A stretch of DNA of 64,000 nucleotides from Planctomycetota bacterium (GCA_026692865.1 JAPLNI010000058.1:359788-423787); one strand, 5' to 3'. Positions 1-9,101 are shown, counted from the first letter of the stretch. The notes: generated by a model not told the origin, from the sequence alone. A program made the numbers and translations.

Positions 1-150
1 GAAGACGAATGCGGTCTTCTTAACGAGCTAGAAGAGTTGATCGAAGTCCTTCAATCTACACAGGTCACTACGCAATGCAGCAGTGACTCAGAATCGCCTT
101 CGCATCCGAGACATATCCAGTATAGAACGGTCCAAACTCGCCAAACTTAG
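1..150 (+). CDS. Possible 3' end of a gene entering from the left
   Basis: Frame 1 is open from the window edge to a TAG at 148-150. The residues begin with an acidic helical-looking stretch (EDECGLLNELEELIEVLQ) and end in a Ser/Gln-rich tail. It would overlap the convergent hemQ-like gene by about 80 bp, which is more than usual, so the reading may be accidental. No family is recognised. Confidence 0.2.
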   Translation, partial: EDECGLLNELEELIEVLQSTQVTTQCSSDSESPSHPRHIQYRTVQTRQT

Positions 151-916
151 CGCTAGCCTGGTCGAAACGCATCGTGTAGACGATATCCTTGAGATACTGA
201 GGGTTTTTAGCCCACAACGTTACACCCCACTCCCAGTCGTCCAATCCGACCGAAGCGGTAACCAGTTGTGTCACTCGACCGCCAAAGGCCATCCCGCTTT
301 GTGCATGCTCAGCCATCATCTCGGTCCGCTGCGAGAAGGGTAACAAAAACCAATTGGCTCCGACGTTGCGCGACTTGTTCATCGGATAGAAGCACATCGC
401 CGGCCACTGTGGGAATTCAGGGGCCAATCTTTGCGCCAGCATCATCGGCAATCGAGAATCGTAAGCCGAAACCTTCGCCTTGAACGCTGGCGAATCCTCG
501 GTCTCACCCGTGCGAAGCAACTTTTGAGCATACTGATCCTTCGTAGGCAAATACTCACTGACTTCTGAGACGGACACAAACGAATAAGTCGGCTCGATTG
601 CAGCTCCCAAAGGACCGCTCATCAGTTTCTGATGCACACGGTCGATCTTCAACGGATCGGGAGACATCATCACCAAACCAAAGTCTGCCTTGTGACCGCT
701 AACGATAAAACTCTGAAAGCGTTCCGGACGATCCGACTCGACAGGATTCAAAGCCGCTTCAAATGCGACAATACCCTCAGAAATCAATGCAGAATCGACA
801 AGCATTGGATTCAAAATCGCTCGATTCCAGCGATAGAAATAATGCCCACAATGCCAACCCTGAATGGGGGCCAAAGAAGCTTCAGGAATATCTGCCAAAC
901 GATGCGGAGAACTCAT
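68..916 (-). CDS. hemQ: Chlorite dismutase-family heme protein, HemQ-type coproheme decarboxylase
   Basis: The 282-residue product matches the chlorite dismutase/HemQ family, which decarboxylates coproheme to heme b in the coproporphyrin-dependent branch of heme synthesis in the cytosol. The second half carries the family core: a WFLLPFSQR segment followed by EHAQSG, whose His (about residue 204) fits the proximal heme ligand, then FGGRV and a late GPFYTG. The frame is open further upstream, but that extension runs into the tRNA gene, so the ATG at 916 is chosen. No other heme gene is in the window. Family is well supported; that it is HemQ and not a true chlorite dismutase is inferred from the usual role in Gram-positive bacteria and planctomycetes. 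Confidence 0.85.
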   Translation of the reverse strand: MSSPHRLADIPEASLAPIQGWHCGHYFYRWNRAILNPMLVDSALISEGIVAFEAALNPVESDRPERFQSFIVSGHKADFGLVMMSPDPLKIDRVHQKLMSGPLGAAIEPTYSFVSVSEVSEYLPTKDQYAQKLLRTGETEDSPAFKAKVSAYDSRLPMMLAQRLAPEFPQWPAMCFYPMNKSRNVGANWFLLPFSQRTEMMAEHAQSGMAFGGRVTQLVTASVGLDDWEWGVTLWAKNPQYLKDIVYTMRFDQASAKFGEFGPFYTGYVSDAKAILSHCCIA

Positions 917-950
917 TTTGCACTCGTTTTGACGAGACCATGAAATAAAG

Positions 951-1033
951 TGCGGCTGAGAGGACTCGAACCTCCACACCCTTGCGGGCTCTAGCACCTC
1001 AAGCTAGCGCGTCTGCCATTTCGCCACAGCCGC
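951..1033 (-). tRNA. tRNA-Leu (anticodon GAG)
   Basis: An 83-nt class II tRNA folds on the minus strand. The 7-bp acceptor stem is GCGGCTG/CAGCCGC with discriminator A; the anticodon stem CTAGC/GCTAG encloses loop TTGAGGT, giving anticodon GAG; a variable arm and the GGTTCGAGTCC T-arm follow. The CCA end is not encoded. It lies just upstream of hemQ on the same strand. Confidence 0.95.
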
Positions 1034-1201
1034 AGCACTTAACTTGCTTCGCCCTTGGTAAAGCTCTCGAAGCAAAAACTAAGTGTATGAATGAAACGAT
1101 TCTAGTCAAGTAAGCCTCGAGGAAACCCGGTTAGGGCGATCCGACAGATTGAGATGTCTCTAATGAGCCTGAGACGCAATCCAAAAATGCAGCAGAAATT
1201 A

Positions 1202-1266
1202 GCTAGCCGCGTCGTTAGAGGTTCCGACGCAAGCGGATGGTTAGTCGCTTGAACTCGGCTATCGCC
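1202..1266 (-). repeat. Short interspersed repeat, copy A
   Basis: Read on the minus strand, this ~65-bp stretch aligns closely with 8618-8685, sharing the core TTCAAGCGAC.AACCATCCGC followed by TTGCG. It lies in a gene-free stretch (1034-1347) in which nothing else is seen. Confidence 0.6.
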
Positions 1267-1347
1267 AGAGGCTCAGTATTCATTAAATGGTTATTTCTGA
1301 TTTACCGCATGCCTAAAGCGAGCGAGCCTCACAGCTCTTATTGAGCC

Positions 1348-2066
1348 CTATTTTGACGGTTCGGTTTGGGTTTCATTCGAACTGGGGCGAATCGATTCAA
1401 AGTATTTGCGAATGGTCTGTCGCTGCCCCAGCGGAATCGACTCGGACGCCAAGACCGATTCGCTTAACGCTTCGTATTCAGAAGCTTTCTGACGGTACTC
1501 GCGCACAGTTTGCTGCTCTTGCTCTAGACTATCGGTAGTCTTTACCTCGACATCCCCCCTGGCCAGAGTCTTGCCCTTTGAAATTCATTTGACTGGATGT
1601 CTTTAATTGGTCGGTCTTATCGCCCGCCTCATTTCCACTTACACCCCGCCCCGCATTCTTGCCACCTTTCTTATTCGATTCGGACGAGCTTTTGCATTCT
1701 CCTTCGTATGCCGATTTGCACTCGCTCAAGCACTGGCATTGCTTACGAAGCAAGTCTGAAAACTTCTTTCGCTGCCCCTGCTTTTTGCACTCACCAGCCA
1801 ATCCCCATCAACGCCATCCTTAAAGCGACTATGATCTCCTTGAGATAGTGCCTGACTAACTTGGGCAATCGCATCCTTCAAAGACTTTTGCAAAGGTGTA
1901 GCTGCTCCATTGTTCTTTTGCTGTTCGTTCAATTTATCTGTGACTGCCTTACTCTGTCTTGCGATCAAGATTAGGCATGGCAAGTTCTGCTAGTTGCTGT
2001 CCAGCTTTCTCCGTTTGTCCCTCCGCCATTGCCTCGGCTGCCGCCGCCATCGATTCGGATAACGAT
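1348..2066 (-). pseudogene. Remnant of a coiled-coil-rich planctomycete protein (3' end)
   Basis: Protein-like sequence runs down the minus strand but switches among three frames. It starts with an Ala/Glu-rich helix (MAAAAEAMAEGQTEKAG) ending at a stop near 1961. It then shifts to a Gln/Lys-rich helical stretch (KAVTDKLNEQQKNNG...), shifts again near 1790 to a Lys/Ser-rich linker, and shifts at the C run at 1554-1559 into an ending that reads QTVREYRQKASEYEAL and IRKYFESIRP before TAG at 1348-1350. This ending resembles the C-termini of large planctomycete membrane proteins of unknown function. At least three frame changes make a functional gene unlikely. The 5' part is missing. Confidence 0.7.
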
Positions 2067-2071
2067 ATCAC

Positions 2072-2368
2072 ATGGAAATTTCTGTGACTCCGAATGATCA
2101 AGTCCTTTACAGGCAATCACGAGGAACGATGTTAGGCTACAGTGACAAGCTACGAAGTCGCCCGACGAACTATAGCCCGTTACAGCAAATTGCAACCGTC
2201 TCGGGCGGCAAGTATTCACCAACTCCGAAAGAGATTTTTAAGCCAGATGGCCGATTCGCTACGAGTCCACTGCCGCTTTGGTCATATCTGCGAGCCGCGG
2301 CCTCCGTGCTACTCGTATCGGACGTCATGCTCCGCAGAATTGATTTCCCATCAGCCACACTTTTTTGA
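2072..2368 (+). pseudogene. Remnant of a von Willebrand A-domain membrane protein (3' end)
   Basis: Only the C-terminal end remains: LRSRPTN, IATVSGGKYSP, then PLPLWSYLRAAASVLLVSDV and MLRRIDF. This is the typical tail of large planctomycete VWA/glutamine-amidotransferase-like membrane proteins, where a last membrane helix is followed by LRRIDF. The VWA domain itself is absent. The fragment begins right beside the start of the decayed minus-strand remnant at 2066, and its end overlaps the convergent nuclease gene by 18 bp. Confidence 0.65.
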
Positions 2369-3556
2369 TTTGAACGAAGCAGCTTCACGTGTCGCGTCTT
2401 CATAGATAGGCTCTCCCGTGACATGACGAAGCATCAGTTGCTCCGATGCGTTTTTTCGAAACCATCCACTGACGATCGCTAAATTCTCCTCGCAGCGAAC
2501 GTACCCTGTGCCAACAGCTTTGTCACTCTCGTGCCAATGTCGAAGTTGCCTCTCGAGCGATTTAGTAATGCGGGCTGTCTTCGGCGCTTCGACTGCATGC
2601 TCAACAACCCCGCGACGAATCAAGTACCAAATCGGTCGCTGGTCACACCCCTGAACTGGATAAATGCATGTTAACTGCTCTCGCGCACGAGCATGATATT
2701 GCAAACGATTAGACATCCATTTAACCAGCTTCAAATCGTCTCGGTACCTACTGGCTTGTTCGAAATGCAAACCTTGAGCCGCTGCTTTCATCAATCGCTC
2801 AATCTCAACGGTGATCGATTCATCTCGACCAAGTAGAAAATCTCGTGCAAGATCAACTTGCTTTTGATAAACCGATCTCGAGCAGCCCTGTACGCACGGA
2901 CCAACACAGTTTCCAATTTCGTGCCGAATACAACCTGGCCTTATTTCCAAGTCGAACAACTGAAGCTGACCAGAGAACTGAAAAGTTGTCTTTTCGGAAC
3001 AGTCACGCAACTGAAAAAAGCGATTCAATACTTCAGCCACTCGAGCGACACGATTCGCCCCCATCAAAGGACCTTCCCAAGCAACAGCTCGAGGATCAAT
3101 ATCGCTTGAAACATAAAACGTTTCAGCCGGCTTACGACCTAAACAAAGAAAAACACTCCGCTGTCGCTGAGGAATACCCTGCACATTGAACCGTGGAAGA
3201 AAATGGCGAATCAAATGCTGCTCGCGAAGTAGCGCGGCAAACTCACTCGGCTGGGTTTCCCAAACAATTCGACACGCCGACTGTGCAATCCTTCCGCTTT
3301 TTTCCTCTTCCTGCGTGGGCATGAAGTAGCTGAGCAAACGATTGCGAAGTGCCTTCGATTTGCCGACGTAGATCAGTTTCCCCACGGCATCGATCATGCC
3401 GTAAACACCTGGAACTTTCGGTGCCCAACGTCTCACTTCTGCGCGCAAACCATCGGTTTCGCTATGCTCTACGAATCGTAATGCAGCAGACGAATGAGGC
3501 ATCAAACGATCTGGACCGAAGTCTGTAAAAGAGGCACCCTCGATCCACTTGCTCAT
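2351..3556 (-). CDS. UvrC-like GIY-YIG nuclease without the C-terminal nuclease half
   Basis: The 401-residue product has the N-terminal half of excinuclease UvrC. There is a GIY-YIG domain (GVY at 50-52, YVG at 63-65, Arg71 in the ALRNRL helix, PRFN near 120), then a Cys-rich patch (C209, C217, C221, C225, as in UvrC's CLRYHIGRC region), then a UVR-type helical hairpin at about 248-282. Full UvrC is about 600 residues and adds an RNase H-like nuclease and HhH domains, which are absent here. The architecture is therefore closer to Cho-type or UvrC-paralogue proteins acting in DNA repair. The start at 3556 is supported by an AGGAGG box seven bases upstream. The last ~110 residues are unassigned. 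Confidence 0.85.
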   Translation of the reverse strand: MSKWIEGASFTDFGPDRLMPHSSAALRFVEHSETDGLRAEVRRWAPKVPGVYGMIDAVGKLIYVGKSKALRNRLLSYFMPTQEEEKSGRIAQSACRIVWETQPSEFAALLREQHLIRHFLPRFNVQGIPQRQRSVFLCLGRKPAETFYVSSDIDPRAVAWEGPLMGANRVARVAEVLNRFFQLRDCSEKTTFQFSGQLQLFDLEIRPGCIRHEIGNCVGPCVQGCSRSVYQKQVDLARDFLLGRDESITVEIERLMKAAAQGLHFEQASRYRDDLKLVKWMSNRLQYHARAREQLTCIYPVQGCDQRPIWYLIRRGVVEHAVEAPKTARITKSLERQLRHWHESDKAVGTGYVRCEENLAIVSGWFRKNASEQLMLRHVTGEPIYEDATREAASFKSKKCG

Positions 3557-3693
3557 CGCTAGCCTCCTGCTAATGCGCCCTAGAACAAAAACGCCCTTGA
3601 AAATCCCGATGCAAATCCGTTCGAGCTCTACCCCAAAGAGCTAAACTCACTCGGTCAGCTTAAGCGGAACCCGTTGAACACTCAAGCCAAAAC

Positions 3694-5052
3694 CTACGGA
3701 GACGCAAGCGAGAACGCTAGCAATTCCTCGTCGTTTCGAATGTAGATTGCACCATTTGCAAACGCGGGGGCACACCAAACAACCTCTCGACCAAAAGCGA
3801 TATTTGTGGGTTTGATCAATTTGACTCTCGACAATTCGCGGTATCCTTCGGTATCCATCTCAGCGATGATTAGCTCTCCGCTTTCGTTAAACAATACAAA
3901 TCGATCTTGGTAGCGGACCACAAACGCGGTTCCCGAACCTTGAGGTCTTTCGCTAACAGGCTTCGATGTTTCCCAAAGTCGCTTGCCACTGGGAACTTCG
4001 AAAGCCATCATCTCACCACTTTGATCACAACCGTAAATCACGCTTCCGATTGCCATCGGTTGCACGTTGACCGGTGACATGCCGTGCTTGGCTTTGTCCT
4101 TCCAAAGGACTTTCGCGCCTGGCTTGGTTTGATCAAGCTGAATCATAAGATTTCGATTGCTGTAGCCACCTACAAAGAGATACTCGCCAACCTGAATCGG
4201 CGACATGATTATCGAACCATTGCTCGCCTCATAAGGAACCGACCAGTACTGCTCGCCCGTTTCAGGGTTCACCGAATTGACCGCATTCGGATTCGCCAGA
4301 ATCAACTGACGCTTACCGGCGGATTCGATGATGGTCGGAGGAGAGTAACCCTGTTCGGTTGCCGTTCCATACTTCCAAATCTCGTTGCCTGTCATCTTAT
4401 CGAGCGCAACCGTTTGATTCCCTTTCGTGCCGGCGAGCGTAAGCAGTCTCGGCCCGTCGATCATTGGATGCGCTGCATAGCCCCAGAGTGCTGACTTGGC
4501 TCCGTAGACTTGCGTGAGCTCTACTTTCCAAAGAACCTTCCCCGAAGCAATATCCAAACAAGCTAGGTGGCCCTCAGCACCGAGAGAATAAACGCGATCA
4601 CCATCAACGACTGGCGTACATCGAGGACCAGCAGGGTACGAAACAGTAGTTGTCAACGGATACTCATACTTCCAAAGCAAGTCGCCCGATTTAGCGTTTA
4701 AGCAAAGCACGCGTTCTGTTCCCGAAAAGGGTTTCCGACCGAAGTTGTCGACCTTCACGTTCTCGCTTGTCACAAAGTCAGTCGCAAAAACACGGTTGCC
4801 AACCACAGCAACTCCAGAATATCCGCTTCCAACTTTTGCGGACCAAAGTTGTTTGGGTATTTCGTTCGGCTTAATTGAAAGACTGACTTCGGGGCGCCAT
4901 ACATTATCGCGCCCCGGCCCCATCCACTGAGGCCAATCCTCTGCAGATGCACGGTGCCCTATCGTTGTAGATGCCGCCGCTATCACAAGCGAGAGATTCA
5001 GCGTCGAACGAGAGAAAATATTTCCAATGAGAAAGTCTTTTAAATGAATCAT
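3694..5052 (-). CDS. Exported PQQ-like beta-propeller repeat protein
   Basis: The 452-residue protein begins with a signal peptide (hydrophobic stretch LNLSLVIAAAST, cleavage region near ASAEDW at 36-40). It then has repeated beta-propeller blades of the pyrrolo-quinoline-quinone/BamB type (GDLLWKYEYPL, GKVLWKVELT, GNEIWKYGTA, GEQYWSVPYE, GKRLWETSKP). Such proteins are very common in planctomycetes, begin with a DWPQWMGPGRDN-like motif, and act in the periplasm or at the envelope. Dehydrogenase signature residues are not evident, so a binding or scaffolding role is as likely as an enzymatic one. It stands alone; the upstream 150 bp hold no gene. Confidence 0.85.
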   Translation of the reverse strand: MIHLKDFLIGNIFSRSTLNLSLVIAAASTTIGHRASAEDWPQWMGPGRDNVWRPEVSLSIKPNEIPKQLWSAKVGSGYSGVAVVGNRVFATDFVTSENVKVDNFGRKPFSGTERVLCLNAKSGDLLWKYEYPLTTTVSYPAGPRCTPVVDGDRVYSLGAEGHLACLDIASGKVLWKVELTQVYGAKSALWGYAAHPMIDGPRLLTLAGTKGNQTVALDKMTGNEIWKYGTATEQGYSPPTIIESAGKRQLILANPNAVNSVNPETGEQYWSVPYEASNGSIIMSPIQVGEYLFVGGYSNRNLMIQLDQTKPGAKVLWKDKAKHGMSPVNVQPMAIGSVIYGCDQSGEMMAFEVPSGKRLWETSKPVSERPQGSGTAFVVRYQDRFVLFNESGELIIAEMDTEGYRELSRVKLIKPTNIAFGREVVWCAPAFANGAIYIRNDEELLAFSLASP

Positions 5053-5201
5053 AGGATAGGTTTTTCCCTAGATGAATAATGACATGAACGATGCCCAAGC
5101 TTGAATAAATTATGCCAAAGTCAAAATCGTTGCTATGTTTGAATTTAATGGCATTCGCAATTTGTAAAAGCGATTTACAAAAGTATAGAACGATACTTGC
5201 T

Positions 5202-5606
5202 CTAACTCCGAATTAATGTCAGTAGCTTCCACGGTATAACTGACAGCGGACCAACAATTACAGCGATAGCAACTGCATTATACAGCAAACCTCGAATCCA
5301 ATGCCCCTGTTTCCAACGGAATGCGGCAAGGCTATTGATCAACGAACTCACGGTTGCCAAGAGCAACCCGATGCTTAAACGCGGTATCAGCCATTTCTGA
5401 ATCTCAGGAGATGGAACAGGCGATGAGAGATAGGCCACTGCAAGCAAGATAGCTCCTACTACGTAACATGCCGTCAAGCTTGCAAGCAACCAACTCATAA
5501 AGACCGGAAGCCTCCTCCATAAGACCGGATCGGAAGCCCCATCTTGAAGATCCTGCGACGGTGGCGAGTATGGGTTAGTGATCATCACAGACTCCATTCT
5601 AAGAAC
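5202..5606 (-). CDS. Small integral membrane protein with NPYSPP motif
   Basis: About 134 residues if translation begins at Met (ESVMITNPYSPP), with three or four hydrophobic segments (FMSWLLASLTACYVVGAILL, LSIGLLLATVSSLINSL, LLYNAVAIAVIVGPLSVI). The cytoplasmic Asn-Pro-Tyr-x-x-Pro head is common on short planctomycete membrane proteins of unknown function. An alternative upstream start at 5681 adds 27 residues. No function can be given. Confidence 0.6.
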   Translation of the reverse strand, partial: VLRMESVMITNPYSPPSQDLQDGASDPVLWRRLPVFMSWLLASLTACYVVGAILLAVAYLSSPVPSPEIQKWLIPRLSIGLLLATVSSLINSLAAFRWKQGHWIRGLLYNAVAIAVIVGPLSVIPWKLLTLIRS

Positions 5607-5771
5607 ATAAACCATTTGAGCCTGAGGCGTTAGTCGATTTCCAAGCAGATACGGAACAGGACCTTTTATTTCGATTGTCACAAACCAACAATAGTCGCAA
5701 ATAAGAATTTAAGGATCCCTCCATAAGAGAACAACCTAGCTATTCACACGGCTAACTCTTCCCATTTACCC

Positions 5772-7004
5772 CTATTTTAGCACATCCAATTCTGGACCAA
5801 TGGTAACGCGTGCACCGCCTTGATTGACATAGTCAACCCATGCGTCGTGGACGGCATCTAAAGTCACTCGCCGGTAATTTGCGATCGACTGATCTACAGT
5901 TTCATAGACGCCGCGCATCGTCATCGCGTTGCCAACTGTGAAGAGTCTGTTACCGGGCCTTTCGGACGATAAAACAAGGCTCGAGCAGATTTTGTTCTTG
6001 GCAACGGTAAGCTCTCGCTCGGTTATCTTCTTGCCCGTTTCTTCTCGAACAATACTCACCAATGCATCCCAATTGGCTTGCGTATCTTCCGGAGTGCAAG
6101 TGAGAAACAAACCAAGTATTCCGCACTCGTCGTATTCATGCGCGAACATCCCTGCAGATTCTGCGAGGCCCGGATCGACCAAAGCCCAAAACGCTCGGCT
6201 CCCACTGTCATCACCTAACACGGTCGCGAGCAACCGATAGGCATGCCGCCTTGGGTCATTCCTACTTACACCCTGCGAAAGCTCGAACGTATACTGTTGC
6301 ACTGCAGGAGCATGTTGAAACTGGAGTTCAGCACTTCCATGCTTGGGCATTGTTGAGACTCGTTTAAACCCAGATGGTTTCCAGCTCTTGGTTAGTATTT
6401 CTGCTTGCTTGACTAAAGCATCGAAATCAACAGCACCTGTGGCAACCAAGCACAAATTGTCAGGTGCGTAGCGATCTTGGTGATACTCACGCATCGATTC
6501 AGAATCCAGATCGGAAACTGTCTGCGGAGTTCCTAAAACTCGAATTGAGAGAGGATGATCACCGTAGAACGACTCCATGCATCGCTCCATAGAACCGTAG
6601 GGCGGAGCGTCATCATACATTGCAATTTCTTCGAGAATAACATTCTTCTCAGTCTCAAAGTCGCTTGTTCGCAATGCGGGCCGCATCAAGTCCGTCAGCA
6701 GGTCGACCGCTTGTGTTTGCTGGTCGGGAAGGATTGACATGTAATAAACTGTTTGATCCTCGCATGTATACGCATTCGATTGTGCACCAAGCTCATCAAG
6801 CTCACGATTCACATCTTCGGCAGATCGTTTGTCCGTCCCTTTGAAAACCATATGCTCCAAGAAGTGACTGACGCCACCCATGTCCGGAACTTCATCACGA
6901 GAGCCAGTCTTTACGAAGTATCCGAGCGACTGACTAAAAGCTTCATCGTTAACTTCAGCGATGATCTGCAAACCATTATCAAGTGTCGTGTTTTCAAATT
7001 TCAT
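5772..7004 (-). CDS. M16 family zinc metallopeptidase, catalytic subunit
   Basis: The 410-residue product carries the inverted zinc motif HFLEH (H47, E50, H51) with a downstream Glu pair in VILEEIAMYDD (about 125-126), as in mitochondrial processing peptidase beta and bacterial YmxG/PqqF-like enzymes. It should cleave peptides in a clam-shell chamber formed with a partner subunit. Its ATG overlaps the stop of the upstream M16 gene by four bases (7001-7004), so the two are translationally coupled. No signal peptide is seen. Substrate is unknown. Confidence 0.92.
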   Translation of the reverse strand: MKFENTTLDNGLQIIAEVNDEAFSQSLGYFVKTGSRDEVPDMGGVSHFLEHMVFKGTDKRSAEDVNRELDELGAQSNAYTCEDQTVYYMSILPDQQTQAVDLLTDLMRPALRTSDFETEKNVILEEIAMYDDAPPYGSMERCMESFYGDHPLSIRVLGTPQTVSDLDSESMREYHQDRYAPDNLCLVATGAVDFDALVKQAEILTKSWKPSGFKRVSTMPKHGSAELQFQHAPAVQQYTFELSQGVSRNDPRRHAYRLLATVLGDDSGSRAFWALVDPGLAESAGMFAHEYDECGILGLFLTCTPEDTQANWDALVSIVREETGKKITERELTVAKNKICSSLVLSSERPGNRLFTVGNAMTMRGVYETVDQSIANYRRVTLDAVHDAWVDYVNQGGARVTIGPELDVLK

Positions 7005-8374
7005 CGTGTGGTTCCCTTCGCAGCAGGGGGCTTTGCAGTTTCAGGTAATTGGCTTGCCCCATTAGATGCATCGTCAGATGCAACCCCAGTTGAACTTGAA
7101 TCAACACGAACCAGATCTTGAGCGAGAACGACTGGCTCTGGGCCCATCGTTACCAATCCCCAGCCGGTGGGCGGATATTGTTGAAAGTGCACCAACAACG
7201 ATTCACATGTCAACGACTCGATCTCGGCTAAGACTTGTTTGCGATTTGGAACACGCTTCAAGTAGTACCAATCAGTAGCGATCTGCGAGCTTCTGGAGGT
7301 GCTCGACTCTTGCTCCATTACCAAAGAGCTCTTCACACGGGCCTTCAGTCGCGAAAGCTCCCCCTCCGTGATGCCATTGCCAAGCGATTTGATGGTCTCG
7401 ATCGTAACGTCCAACGTCTCTTGTGCTCTTGGGCCAGTCGTCCCCGCATAAGTTAAAACACTCCCCTGGTCTCCGATAGTTTGGCAACTCGCAGATACGG
7501 TATAAACCAGGCCACGCTTTTCGCGAACCTCGGAAAACAATCGCGAGCTCATCCCATCGCTTAGAACACTTATCAAGCCACGAGACTGATAAAAGTCCGG
7601 ATGCTGGTAAGGAACACAATCGTAGGCCAGCGCGATGTGCGTCTGCGAGCTCTCATGTTGCAGATGCTGAACTCCTGTTTGGATAGGCACAGGTCCTGGC
7701 GGAGTCGTTTCGGTCGACTGCCAATCGCCAAAGAGCTTATCAACCATTCCCTTCAACTCGCCCCACTCAAACTTCCCTGCAACAGCCAGAATGGCTCCGT
7801 CGGGAATGTAGCGACCCACGTGGTAATCGAACATGTCCTGAAGCTGAACTGATTCCAGCCCCTCAGTCGAACCATAGGGCGAGCGTCCGAACTGCGCGCC
7901 ATAGCGTAAATTCTTTAGTTGCGTAAAGACTTTCTGGCTCGGGTCATCCTCGATCGAAAGCAATTCCTGCAAGGCTGTCTGACGCGATTCATCAACCTCG
8001 TCCTCGGGCATGTGGGGACGAAGGACAATATCAGCGTAGATTCCGAGCGTTTCATTCAACGATTCCGCTACACAGGCTACGCTGAAAGAAGTATGAAAAG
8101 TGCTGCAAGAACTGGATCGTTCGATCCCCATGAAGTCGAGATCCTCAACGATTTGCCGGCTATTTCGCCTTCCGGCGCCACGCTGCGCGAGATCCAGAGT
8201 CATGCTGCAAAGGCCTTGCAACCCCTCCGGCTCTGATCTCGTTCCAGCGGGTACTAGCAAAGTGAAAGCAGCCGAACGCAACCAAGGCATCGGTTCTGCA
8301 ACAAGGGTCATTCCATTCGACAATCGATGGATATGGGAGATATCTGGAGCAGTAATGGATTCAGTTTCCGCCAT
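7001..8374 (-). CDS. M16 family peptidase-like protein, non-catalytic partner
   Basis: The 457-residue protein is M16-like along its length (LSNGMTLVAEPMPW near the start; later DMFDYHVGRYIPDGAILAVA). Where the zinc motif should be it has GLQGLCSMTLDLA, so His and Glu ligands are missing. This is the pattern of alpha-type or 'R' subunits that pair with an active M16 partner, here encoded immediately downstream with a 4-bp overlap. The C-terminus adds a low-complexity Ala/Ser/Pro tail. It probably forms a heterodimer with the 5772-7004 product. Confidence 0.88.
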   Translation of the reverse strand: MAETESITAPDISHIHRLSNGMTLVAEPMPWLRSAAFTLLVPAGTRSEPEGLQGLCSMTLDLAQRGAGRRNSRQIVEDLDFMGIERSSSCSTFHTSFSVACVAESLNETLGIYADIVLRPHMPEDEVDESRQTALQELLSIEDDPSQKVFTQLKNLRYGAQFGRSPYGSTEGLESVQLQDMFDYHVGRYIPDGAILAVAGKFEWGELKGMVDKLFGDWQSTETTPPGPVPIQTGVQHLQHESSQTHIALAYDCVPYQHPDFYQSRGLISVLSDGMSSRLFSEVREKRGLVYTVSASCQTIGDQGSVLTYAGTTGPRAQETLDVTIETIKSLGNGITEGELSRLKARVKSSLVMEQESSTSRSSQIATDWYYLKRVPNRKQVLAEIESLTCESLLVHFQQYPPTGWGLVTMGPEPVVLAQDLVRVDSSSTGVASDDASNGASQLPETAKPPAAKGTTR

Positions 8375-8532
8375 GAGTGAAATTTGTGCTGAAGCGACAA
8401 CTCACTATATTACTCGATAAGCAATCGAGTCGTCGACTACTCTTGAAAGTGGGGCTTCAAAGTTGGAATATCTCAAGGTCGATCGAACGAATATTTGGCT
8501 TCCCTCCGCTATTCAGCCTTAGGTGCTTAAGG

Positions 8533-8587
8533 TGTTCAAACAACTCGCCATCCGCTTGCGCGGGAACGCCCGATAACGCGGCTCGCT
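8533..8587 (+). repeat. Short interspersed repeat, copy B
   Basis: Shares GTTCAAACAACTCGCCATCC then GCTTGCG and ATAACGCGGCT with copies A and C. It sits in the gene-free stretch 8375-8735. Confidence 0.5.
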
Positions 8588-8617
8588 CCAACGGCTCAAT
8601 ACAAAACATTTAGTTCG

Positions 8618-8685
8618 GGCGCTAGCCTTGTTCAAGCGACCAACCATCCGCTTGCGCCGTCACGTTCAGTAACGCGACTAGCGCC
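8618..8685 (+). repeat. Short interspersed repeat, copy C, with inverted ends
   Basis: A 68-bp unit bounded by the inverted repeat GGCGCTAG/CTAGCGCC (8618-8625 and 8678-8685). The core matches copy A at 1202-1266. The 8375-8735 gap holds only these two repeat copies. Confidence 0.6.
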
Positions 8686-8735
8686 GGCGACTCAGTCTTC
8701 CTATGCTGCCCTAAACAAACAAATCCGCCAAGAAA

Positions 8736-9101
8736 CTACTCTGACTTCGGCGTCTTTTTCGAGGTCTTCTCTCCACTTGGTTTCGATTCTTTGACTGACT
8801 CTTTTTTCGGAGTGGCGTCACTGCTTGCCTTCGAATCAGACTTGCCACCCTCGCCGGAGCTACTCGAGCTGCCTTCGGAACTTTTCTGGTCAGACGAAGC
8901 AGATTTTTTGTATGAGTCGCTTCGATAGTCGGTCTGATAAAACCCAGACCCTTTGAAAACAATCGCCGCTCCAGTACCTATCAAGCGACGAAGCTTTTTC
9001 TTCTTGCATGCAGGGCATTTCGTTTCCACTGGCGCCATGATCGATTGATAAAGTTCAAACGCGTGGCCGCAAGCATCACATTCATAGTCGTAGGTTGGCA
9101 T
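8736..9101 (-). CDS. FmdB-type zinc ribbon protein
   Basis: The 121-residue protein opens with MPTYDYECDACGHAF, and two CxxC pairs (C8/C11 and C29/C32) form a zinc ribbon of the FmdB family. The second half is a low-complexity Ser/Lys/Glu tail. FmdB-like proteins are small and widespread, and their function is poorly defined; the name comes from a putative regulator of formamidase. It follows grpE on the same strand after a 196-bp gap that contains a long hairpin. Confidence 0.85.
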   Translation of the reverse strand: MPTYDYECDACGHAFELYQSIMAPVETKCPACKKKKLRRLIGTGAAIVFKGSGFYQTDYRSDSYKKSASSDQKSSEGSSSSSGEGGKSDSKASSDATPKKESVKESKPSGEKTSKKTPKSE

